A program made the position numbers and the translations under genes. A model generated the notes under the pieces. The model did not search any database, was not told the DNA's origin, and saw only the letters and a program-made list of their open reading frames with translations. DNA of 64,000 nt, taken from Oopsacas minuta (taxonomy: Eukaryota; Porifera; Hexactinellida; Lyssacinosida; Leucopsacidae). This document shows positions 19,969 to 30,532 of this stretch, piece after piece. Location of the stretch: contig JAKMXF010000311.1 in assembly GCA_024704765.1 (NCBI GenBank), positions 318,735 to 382,734 of the forward strand, written 5' to 3'. The stretch's first letter is position 1. Each line of letters opens with the position of its first letter.

Positions 19969-22900
19969 CTAAATTTGATCATTATCGACTGGCTCTTCAA
20001 CTATTCCATCTGTGTTTGAATTCTCAACGATTGTATCTTCGTTACCGACGAATTCGGGGATTTCTGTCAAATTGCTTTCACTCTCATCATAGGGTGGAGG
20101 TAAATGCACGAATGTGGACTCGTCTTGATCCTGTGGTTCTAAGTTTGAAACGTCAGCGAAGTCGTGATTCGGTGAATCAGGCTCGAGTGGAATTGAAGCT
20201 GAGTCTTTGGTAGATTCATCAAATATATGGTCTGTTGGTTGATCAAGGTTAACTGGTATTAGCTCAGATGTCTCTCTGTCCAAATTGAATTCTGATTGGT
20301 TTGTGATGTCTGTTTGGTCACGTGTGAATTCAGAAGTCTCCATAGGGGAGGTATCCTCTTGGAGGAATAGTGATTCGTCATTTTCCACTTCTATCATATC
20401 TTTAATTTCTGAATTAGATATAAGATACAGAAGAATATAAATATTATACGTACTACTACCAGCACATTTTACCAATTCCACTGGATTCTCGGTACAATGC
20501 AGTTAGCATGTAATATTATTTACCTGCATCTATTGATACTTGTTGAGATAATTCCTCAGTTTCAAGTGCTTTCGTTATCTCATCGAAATCCGGCTTAACG
20601 CCCAAATCCAATGGCTGTTCTGGCTCAACTAATAGTACAGGCTCAGTGACGTCATGAGGAGGTATATCTTGTGTATGCTCAGTGAATACTCTCTGTGAAC
20701 TACTTACACAAACGCTAGGAATAGGAAAACCTGTACTGTTCTGTATGGCTAGTCTTTCTTGGTATAGATTCTGTTTTTCTTGCAAAAGTTGTTCTCGTTG
20801 TATTGCCTGTGATTCTCGTTGTTGATTGAGTACTGACTCTAGTTCTTCAAAATAGTTCATTTTCATTTGGAACTTTTTCATTTGGCATTCTACTATGTGA
20901 GCTACGAATTGTTGTATTCTTCTCTCTTCTAATTGCATCATTTGCCTAGCCTTTAGACTTGTAATTGCTAAAGCAGTAGCTCCACCTATCTAAAAATTAT
21001 AAGGATATTAAGCCAAAATTGTACAAATGGCCCCAAACCATCAAGTAGCATATATTTCATCCATTGTATCGAAGAATTTTAAGATACTTTGACGGTTTAA
21101 GACCATATTTGTACAATTTAAGACTTTGATATAAGCTGGGGTTTCGATGTATCGGGAGTTTACTGTACCTCTATGGTAGCTGTATCAGAATTATCAGCTG
21201 GTTCTTCAGGTCTGGAGCTAGTAGGAAGATCCTTTGCATCATCGTTAGCAGGCTCCTCATCTCCAAACGTTTTATCTTCAGTTACACTTAACTTATCGTC
21301 ATGATTTGCTTCTGATTGATTTCCCTCTGTATCTGTAATCTGGTCTTCATCCATCTCCGCTACTGTTTGTCCACCAGTTTCAATCTGTGTTCCATCTGAT
21401 TTCTCAGGATTTGCATCGACAACTTTGTGTTTTTCAATTTCTGGGTTTTTTGGTGGTTCATTTCGGACACAATTGTATTCTTCTATAGCTGCTTTCACTG
21501 CGGATTTCGCGATGCGATTGTCAACCAAGCTTGCTATAAGATGATTACAATTACAAATGTATAATTAGTAACTTATAGCCAAAAGTACAATGCATTCAAA
21601 TGTTAACATAGCTGAAAGTAGAATTATTTAAAATATGGAATTGAGCAGCGATGATTTTCAATTTCCCAGATGAACTATTTTAATCAGAGCGTTTACTTGG
21701 TAACCAAGATCATTAAGACATTCTTCTTCTTTTCTTCTAAGTAAATTTATAATATTAACAGGTGATCAGGACAGAATATTAATTAGCCCTTTATTGTTGT
21801 ACAAAAGTGGCCTGTGTAAACGGAGAACTTCTGGGAATGGAGTGAACAAGAATAGAGCGAATTGCTAGCCCCATACAATGAACCTCCATCAACGGAGAAT
21901 TTGGAAGAAGGGGGAAACGGGGAGTATTTTTCGGCGTCCATATGTACCCCGTTTCTGGCAGTTAAATTGGACAACTAGATATAAATTGCTGGTAATAAGA
22001 ACACCCTTTGGGATCAGCAATACAGTATATGTTCTTATAACCGGTATCAAATATACAGGAGTATATCAAAACCGTTTTCCATAGGATGGTGCTTACATAT
22101 CATTCTGGCATGTTCTTATAACTGGTATACACTATTGTACTCACCTAAAAATGCAACAGCAGACATCACAGGGTTCCCTTGCTTAGAAAATGGTATAGGT
22201 GTATTCTTCATAGTGTCAGGCCATTTCTCACTCTCTAAGAAAGGATCTTCAATAGGTAGCTGTAGGAACTGTAATATACATTCTTCTTGTGTCCGTGATG
22301 GAACCATTTCTGATACTTTATTCCAGTCATCTCTGAAGATTAAAACGTGTATAAGTTTTGCAAACTAGCAATAAATAATCCGATTAATTATTAGCATTTG
22401 GCTTGAGTCATGCTTTTACAAGAATTAATTTCATTTTCATTTGAGGTCATTATGTGAAAGAATTTGGAGACACTTGAAGCTAGCAATAATTTAAACTATC
22501 AGCAAAATAACCAAATTCCATGGCAGAGAATAAGAATAGCAAATGTATCCAAATTATAATCTAAAGGTAGGAATCATACATATGTATCATGACGTAGTAA
22601 TAGAGTGCCAGATGATGTCCATAAGGTTCATGCCATGTTCAGCTATAAGTCAAAATTTCATAAAGTGCATGGCCCAATTCGACTTCAAATATTAGCTAAC
22701 CTGTTTGCTTCAATTGCTGACAGTAGTATCTCTGTTTCTGTGTGTGTCCACGGACGAACATCTTTAGATATTTTCCTAGGAATTTCACCTGATTCTATAG
22801 TTGCTTTACTGCTAGTTGGTACTTGTATTGATTTAGTAGTTTCTAAGTATGTATTATGATAAACATGACAGATCCATAATGATTTTGTAATATATCTACT

Positions 22901-25752
22901 TACCTATGTGATCTTTATCCTGCTGTGGTTTATGAGGAGGTAAAGGCTGAATGCCTAGTGGCATATCTACAAGTATATTATAAGCATTAGTTGCAGAGGG
23001 TCCCATCTGTAGTGCTTTACGATCCTTGTCCACTTGGTAGTTGATTAAGCCCCACATCTCTAGGAAACCATGTACACGCATTATAGCGCATACATCTCCT
23101 ACTAAGTTCCTCCTACAAGCTGTAACCTATAAAACACATTCCATATCACCTGAATGGTTACTAGGGACATGGTTTGGCAAATATGGATTAATATCTGATA
23201 TCAGTTCGATATTTCTAAAAATAGAAATAACGGAAACAAATATTGAATTTTCTATATTTTGATTTAGTTTCGATATTTTCTATTTTTTTTATATCAGATA
23301 TATATGTACTAAACCTCATCATGGATATATAATCAAGATCACACGATAATACTTACAGTCAGAAATTCCTTTGGATTCAGTCTGTATATATCAATCATAA
23401 AATTCCTATAACTACAATAAATTTCTGGAGTTTTACTCTTGTTTTTCGTGAGAAAGAATTCGGGTAGAGCTCGTTTTTCTATCCCATGTATACTATCATA
23501 ATCAAACCAAGCAGCATACGATGGAATTACAATAGTTTGTCCTTGTGGTGATAAAGTGTCTATATGGACTACTTTAGTATTTGTTATTGTTTGTTTTTCT
23601 CGTCGTATATGACGTTCATTCTCAAGTTGTAGTTGTAAGCGTTGCAATTCTGCTTGATGAGTTCTTTCTAGTTCTCTAACCTAATATGCATGTCGTTAAA
23701 ACAGGGGGAGGATATTTTTTTATCATATTACACATGAATAGGCTATGCACATTACAAACCCTTTCAGCTGTCAAAGATCCATCTTCTATTACACTACCTT
23801 CTGGTAGAACTTGTACATGCTGTAACATACTATCCTCATTAACTATCGGCATAGAGGTAGCTGAGATGTAACTCCTTGATGATTGATTAGTTAATGATTC
23901 TTTAGAAAGTATATACTCTGTGTTATTGAATTCCATTATTGTATCTTGAGTTAATAGCGGAGTTTCTTGTGGTAGGGTTTCTTCATCTGAATACTCTTGT
24001 TTGCTACAAGTAGAAAACATGAGCTAAGTTCATGTCAAAATGCGAAAATTCTAAACTTTGTTCATGATCTAGCAACACTGAATATTTTAATCTTATGATT
24101 AACCTGTTACTTGATTTAGTTTTTATTCCTCTTTTTCTCTTAGAAGATGTTTGTAGTGCTCCTTGAATTGAAGATAGAGAAGATGAATTTCTAGATCTCT
24201 TCTTAGAAGCTCTTCTTGAGTAAGAATTACTCTCACTAGAGCTCTCTTCTCCATCTGAAGAACCTTCATTTGTAGGTCTTGATGCTATCTTGTATACCTA
24301 TATGCAAGGGATAGACGTATATAATTATTATAATTATATATTTACCAACACTTTTGCTATACTCGAGATTTTCAATATTTTCATGCCGAATCCTGGGATC
24401 TCACGTTATTCCCCAGAAATATAGCACAATAGAAATATTCTGGGTATTTTCAAATTTTTCCCTGAATAAGACGTGAATTCTAGGCAACGATGCAATTATT
24501 CAAGTAAATTATTTCATTCTTACTTTACGAGCGTATCCTTTATGAACTGGAGTAGTAACTCTATAGTATACTTGATTATACTGACTAATGCCAGGAATAC
24601 TAGCCAAGTTATGTCCAACTAAATCAGGCTGTGATAAGGGTAGCATAAGGTAATCCTCTTCATTTGGCCATTCATTGAATAGCTCTAAGTCTGAGAGCCA
24701 GCGTGCATTAACGTGAATAGGTGATGTCTGGTTAGGTGGATTTTCTGCGGAAATTCTTGGAATCATTTCTGGTATTAGGTCAGCTGTGTGTGTAAACAAA
24801 TGCATTTCCTAGAACAATATAACAACAGTAATTAGAATGTGTTTTCAATTTGCTTTCAATTGGTCGTTTTGATGAATTCCTACAGCACAAACCTGTAACC
24901 ATGTATCATATGAATCAGGGAAATATATCCAATGGACTAATACTCCTTTTCCAGGTTCTCTAGCTATAACTCTATACCATGTATGCTCGTCATCAAGATG
25001 CTCTTCTGGTGGAGATGGATGTACTATGTGTGTTATAACTGAATCAGCTGTTTCTATATCGTTTAATACCTTTCCTTGTCTTGATTCTACTAATTCTGAA
25101 AGACTGTGTACTTTGTCACTAGGAATGAAGGGGACGAATGCGATGCGAGGAGGTTTCCATACTCCGTTAGCTTCTAGATCACGATGTATTTGAAGATAGA
25201 GGTCTGTGTTCTTGTCAGCTAAAAGTATTATTGTAAACTTGTTTATCTTTAAGGCAAAAATTGCCCTTTAAATATCATTAGTTATTCAGCCATAGATGGC
25301 GGATTTACTGCAGCAGGGAATCCCCTCATACCAATTATCCCACATTCTGTGGTCCCCTGGGTAAATAACTAATATGCATAAGTGGAATTTAAAATACCTC
25401 TAGCCGGGGAAGTAAAGTCCAATCGTCTCCAGTTTTGCTCCTGCTTAACTCGTAGACAAGTTGCTAGTATCCAAGACAGCCCGCCTCCTGGCGTGACGTC
25501 ATTAATAAGCCGGTATGGTAGTTTAGTGAGAGGCGGATTTGAAGCATTTTTACCAAAACTTTCTTCTTGAAATACCAACAGCTGTGCTGTGATAGTAGCC
25601 AGCTGTTTATTTGTAGGCAGATCACTGCCAATGTATTGACGACAATTGTTTATTAGCCAAATCCTGATCTCTTCAAATGTGTTAATAACTTCTTGTTGTT
25701 CGTAGTATTTAGGGTCAGGTGCTCCGTTTTGTTTCTTGATTATGTCACTCAT
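19969..25752 (-). CDS. SMARCC: BAF155/BAF170 (SMARCC/SWI3/Moira) chromatin-remodelling core subunit
   Basis: Twelve phase-consistent exons: 25752..25398, 25218..24893, 24808..24524, 24297..24104, 24003..23760, 23680..23357, 23126..22904, 22842..22701, 22332..22145, 21533..21169, 20989..20524, 20408..19969, giving 1,183 residues. N-terminal module (1-320): [43 protein letters not shown], and the [15 protein letters not shown] block typical of SMARCC. SWIRM (about 505-600): [20 protein letters not shown] to [22 protein letters not shown] (about 680-730): [38 protein letters not shown], then LPIEDPFLE and the [17 protein letters not shown] signature. An acidic region and coiled coil (about 898-962) follow, then an acidic C-terminal tail instead of the vertebrate proline/glutamine-rich one. 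It scaffolds SWI/SNF (BAF/PBAF) in the nucleus. Intron 10 is largely a MITE. Confidence 0.95.
21018..21167. repeat. family A MITE at the splice donor of SMARCC exon 10
   Basis: On the minus strand the exon ends GCTACCATAGAG and the intron begins GTACAGTAAACTCCCGATAC, which is the element's own terminal repeat. The element covers about 150 of the 179 intron bases (21168..20990). Confidence 0.85.
21808..21966. repeat. family B MITE copy
   Basis: Contains AACGGAGAACTTCTGGGAAT, AGAGCGAATTGCTAGCCCCA and GTATTTTTCGGCGTCC, shared with the 12660 and 45508 copies. Lies in the SMARCC intron between exons 9 and 10. Confidence 0.7.
22010..22130. repeat. family C MITE copy
   Basis: GTTCTTATAACCGGTATC and GTTCTTATAACTGGTATACA flank ACCGTTTTCCATAGGATGGT. 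Same SMARCC intron as the family B element. Confidence 0.65.
22600..22690. repeat. family E repeat
   Basis: AGTGCCAGATGATGTCCATA then GTTCATGCCATG and ATAAGTCAAAATTTC. Related copies at 5800-5870, 24020-24085, 41311-41440, 49895-49955 and 52212-52315 share TTGCCAGAT-type ends and AAGTCAAAAGTTCATG cores. Confidence 0.55.
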
Positions 25753-25892
25753 TTTATAGTCTATGATTAACTTAGTTGATTATTGATTAGATTATATTCC
25801 ATAATAATAGCTTGCTGTAATTGTCAAAAGTTGTAAAGTTCTGGCATAATAATTTTGGAAATTAGATGGATCATGTTAGACATGTAATTGCA

Positions 25893-26060
25893 TTACAGTT
25901 AATTCCTATTACATCGAACATGGATATATTAAAATAGCCGCTTATATCGAAGTCTGAAATTGTACAAATATGGTCACAAACCGTCAGAGTACCGTATATT
26001 CCATCGGTTATATGAATTATAGCGGTCCAATGAGCTTCGATATAACAAGAGTTGATTGTA
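25893..26060. repeat. family A MITE copy (full length)
   Basis: TACAGTTAATTCCTATTACA to TAACAAGAGTTGATTGTA, with GAAATTGTACAAATATGGTC inside. Sits between the SMARCC start and the stop of the synphilin-like gene. Confidence 0.85.
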
Positions 26061-26199
26061 CGTATCTTGTTTCTTATCGGTAAATTTAAGAAAATGTGAG
26101 GAACGATTCAATATTCAACTAATAAATAAATAACATTTGTATAAATGTAAAAGAATAGAAATGAATTACAAGGGGTAACGATTATTCGAATTTGTGTAT

Positions 26200-29100
26200 T
26201 TATAAATCAGATATTGTTGTTGACTTTTTAGTCGCGAAATGACGTCTTGAGGCTTGTGCATGCTGACTCGGATTTTGTACATAAACAGTAGCAGCTCGTT
26301 GAGGTGAAGTTCTCATGTTATAAGGCCAAGATGCTGTTTGTTGTCCACGTGATTCGGGGCTCGATGGGTGGGAAAAATACCCATAGGGTGTAGGAGCACT
26401 ATAAACCTGTGCAGTACGACTAGGCTGTATCGAATGGTTAAATCGTGAGCGTATAACATCCAGTGAATCAGAACTACGGCCTATATAACCTACATCCAGT
26501 AGTCTATCTGTTTGTCTACTGTATGGCTCAAGATTATGTAACTTCTCCTGACTATTGTGAGATATACCCGCCGGATATGATTGGTGCTTTTTGGCAGCAT
26601 TTTGCTGTATGATCCGTTGCTTAGTGTGTGTTCGTTGTACACGTGCATATTGCTGGGGGTTATTCGTAATATTTGCTAAATCGTACGGATTAGCTTGTGG
26701 ATAATGGTAATACGAGGGTATCGATTCGTTGTACTCGTGTTGCCTCCTCATTTCATCAATAGCAGTAGCGTTTATATAAGACAATTTTCTACCGTATCCT
26801 TGTTGCAGGAAGTTCTGTATTGGGGGATCGGGGGCTGTTCGTATCGGACGGTTTATTACAGGAATTGAATGGTGACTTGAGCATTCACTTTCCGCTATGA
26901 AATCTCTTTCTATTTCTATAGCTGATACAGGGGATTCAACTGTCTCAAGTGTAACTTGGTCCTTTTGTGGAGCTTGTAATTCTGCGGTTTTTAACTCCTC
27001 TGTGTTTTGATGGGCTGTCTGTTCGTGACGACTTGACCCACTGAATATTCTCCTTAGAGTTGTACCTACATTTAGTGCACAGCCAGTAGAATCTCCCACA
27101 CGTACCGGTATGTTGCTGTCCGCAGATTTACGGGAAATTGTCTCGTCTTTTAGGGAATTCTTAGAAGAACTCTTAGATGAACTTTTGAACCCGAAAAAAC
27201 GTTTTTTCCTCTGTAGTGTATTGTCAGGTGATGTGAGTAGGTCTTCACTTGAAAATGGATCAGGTGAACTCCTGTAATTCGATTTATTCTCTTCCTTCAA
27301 CTTTTGTAAAGTTGGTAAGAAATCGAATTCATCATTCGCATTTATATCTCTTTGCGAATCATTTACAAGGGAAATTTCAGACTCAAGTAGTGAGGATTGA
27401 TTCTGAAAGACGATTTCCCTGTTTCTCTCTGCAATAAGCATTTTTGATACAGGAATTTCATGTATAACATCAATCTTGTGTTCAGCAATAGTCGGTATCC
27501 CTGGTTCACGTTGTGTAACCACTGTAGATGCTTCGTTTATCGTGGATAGCATTTCACCATTCGCGTCACCATGGAGATCTGCATCAAATGAGGAATTCTT
27601 CTCAATTGTAAGCTCTTTTGCTGGAAAATCTTTCGCATTAACTCGCGGTTCTTCAGGTGACGATTCTCCAACTGATTCCGGTTTTGTGTACGCTTTCTTA
27701 CTCCGTTGTTTCGCAGGTAAACTAAATGTACGAAATACACCACGCTTCTTATTCTTACCTCCTTTACTTTCCTTTATAATATGACCACTAATATTAACGA
27801 ATTCTTCATTCATCTGTGACATACGATATTCATAGTCTTCTCTCACCAAATTTATTTGTTCATCAAATTCATATTTAAGTTTATCGTACGCGTTTTCAAT
27901 ATTGGCGCCTTTTTCCTGTAGTATTATATTTTGCTTCTTTTCATCGTTCAGCTGTTCGGAGATTGTTTGTACATATTTCACCATGAATAGATAATTTACT
28001 GTTATTTCGCGTCCAGCAGTGGTCGCCCAATCCATTGGTGTCTGGTTATGATGGTCAGATGACCATATGTTAATCCTCGCGTCTTGTAACACCTGTAGAC
28101 AATCAATATAGCCCTGCTGCGCTGCGAAATGTGCCGGTGTTACACCGTAAACATCTTGGATATCAGAATCCGCAATAGTATGCTTCTCTTTTAAATGGTC
28201 GAGCAGCCATTTTAGGATCATAGCTTGGCCAGTGAACGCGGCATGATGCAGTAATGTTTCACTTCCTAGCTCTACGATAGTAAGAGGAACCTTGGCATCT
28301 AACACGAGTATCTGTACACATTCTGAACTGCCGTTACGTATAGCCAAAATAGCAGGAACTAATCTATCTTTATTTAGAGCTACACACGAACCTTCTGGAG
28401 CAAATAGCACTAACCATTTTAGACAGTTAGAATGCCCATGTTCTGAGGTTATGTGTATTAGATTTGACTGTGTATTTTCCTCACTGAATGAGTAGAATGA
28501 TTTGTATACAGAAGTCCGTTTGTCTATGAATTGAGGGTTTGCTGTGTGTTCTGCTAATAAGTATGTTTTGAGAGAATTGAGATCGCCGGTTTTTGCGGCT
28601 TGGACTCCTTTTTCGATTGTTGAAGGAGTAATTATGTTCCTGTCCACTTTTTCTAATGGTTTGTATGTTTCAGAAAATTCAGATTTCTTGATAGAAATCT
28701 TCTCTCTTTTAGGAGAAATTACAGTTTTTGCCACTTCAGCATTTGTTTGATCTTTCGCGTTTGCTTTAAACTGTTCGCATTTTAACTCTTCAATCAATGC
28801 ACTACGTATTGCTATAGGATCTACTGTAGACGGTTGAGGCTGTAATTGCCGAGGGGGTGTGTCTAAAACTGCAGAATTCCAAGTTCGTTTTGTGATTAGA
28901 TTCTCCCTATCTTTGTATTTCTGCTCTCTGACTAACTTATCCTCTATCGGAATAATCTGTTTAGGTACATATGATAATGTAGTGTCTGAGGAAGCATCTT
29001 GGTATTTGGAAATATATCTATGCTTCTTCTTGGTTTCATTCTCCTTCTCTTTAGGAATTACACTGCGATCACTTTCAAGTTTACTATCCAAGGATTTAGA

Positions 29101-30382
29101 GAAATTATTCGCGAGTACTTTGACCTTTGCGTGTTTAGGAAAACTACTATCAATACTCTTATAGCTGCCAGTTGTCATGGACCTTGACCTTTTGACAGCT
29201 GGGCCCCCTCTAAGACCTGTGATATCACGTAGCTCTTCCTCAGAGCTGGTTGGAGTGGGGAGTTTTCGTTGGTGAAGTTTTGAAGTGAAGGCTGAGTCAC
29301 TGTCAATATTCGACCCCCTTAACTGTTCGATACTCTCTTCTCTACTTCGTAGTCCTGTGTCAAAATCTAACTGATCAGCACTCAGAGATTTTCCAGGCAG
29401 CAGCCCTGTGAATGGATCAGAAACTCGTCTATTTTTAGATTTCTTTCTAGTACCTGTTAACGATACATAACTATCAATAGCTTGTCCTTCTCGTATATAT
29501 TTAGAAGATTCTAGAATATCGTCACTACTATGACGTAATGGTGTAGTATATACAGGCTGTTGGTGTTCATACTCTTTTCTCTCTGGTTTAGATTCTACCA
29601 TTATATCTGCTAGAGACAGCTGTTTAGGTAGAGTAGTAGTTGACGTCATGAATAATGATTTAGGGAGATCTGAATTATCTAGTTCGGAATTAGTTTCTAC
29701 TCTATATTTACTAATGTGTTTACTGTAAGGGGGTGTAGTAGACCTCTTGGGCTTATGGGAGGATATCAGTTTTGGTCGGGGTACTGCTAGTGACTTAGAT
29801 CTTTGTACAGGGTTGTATACAGGATATGAAGTGTCCGGGTTACGCTTATGGCTGTATGTGCCTCTTACTGGGGTGTTATGTAGTGTACCTATATGAATAA
29901 GAGCATTCAATAACCGCAGGGGCAATGTGTGTAATTATAGATTGTATAACTAATATACAGGACTTACCATGGATGTGTTTAGGTACTGGAGGTAACGGAT
30001 CATTAGGTTTCCTGCGTGCAGGAGATGCGTGCATATCTGGATAGTAACCTGCTTCTATAGATGATAAACATAAACATTTATAAATACTGGTTAATAGAAT
30101 TGATATACCTGAAGGAGCTACTGCATAATTCCATTGTCTATGTATACCCCCAGCTATTCGTCTCTGTCCTGACGGATACCCTGCTTCATCTACTTGCTGT
30201 TGCCTCTGCATTTGTACAGGAACCTGATTATATTCAAACCATGGATACTGTTGTCGTCTGTACGGATCAGCTGATGGGTTATAACCATATTGAGGGGGGG
30301 ATTGCCCTCGTGTAGGAGGGCTCCTTGTAGTAGCCGGGGGGTAGTTGTAAGAGCGCTGGAATTGTGCAGCATAATCAGACAT
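26200..30382 (-). CDS. SNCAIP: synphilin-1-like ankyrin-repeat / coiled-coil protein
   Basis: Three exons, 30382..30109, 30054..29968, 29888..26200, joined in phase, give 1,349 residues. The first 120 residues are Pro/Tyr/Gln-rich (QYGYNPSADPYRRQQYPWFE; PLPPVPKHIHG, an SH3-type ligand). A long Ser/Thr/Lys-rich disordered region follows, then ankyrin repeats at about 545-760: LIHITSEHGHSNCLKWLV, RLVPAILAIRNGSSECVQIL, LLHHAAFTGQAMILKWLLDH, VTPAHFAAQQGYIDCLQVL. A coiled coil (about 765-820) comes next, then a disordered tail rich in Tyr and Pro. The spacing and wording of the ankyrin block, with LVPA.LAI.NG..ECV and a coiled coil straight after, match what I recall of vertebrate synphilin-1 (alpha-synuclein-interacting protein), and I infer family membership from that. 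A cytosolic scaffold function is likely. The vertebrate partner alpha-synuclein is not known outside vertebrates. Confidence 0.7.
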
Positions 30383-30532
30383 ATCACTAAGCTAACAACC
30401 AATAGGGTACATTGGAATTTATTAATAAATACTGCTATAAGAAAGCACAGCTATAGTATAATCTCATATCAACAGACTAAATTGAACTATAATCACCTAA
30501 GCTAGAAATACAGTAATATCAGTTATGCTACC

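Noticed and set aside
27476-27784. Plus-strand frames opposite the synphilin-like exon (also 28859-29164)
   Set aside because: Shadows of a 3.7 kb coding exon with a recognisable minus-strand ankyrin domain.
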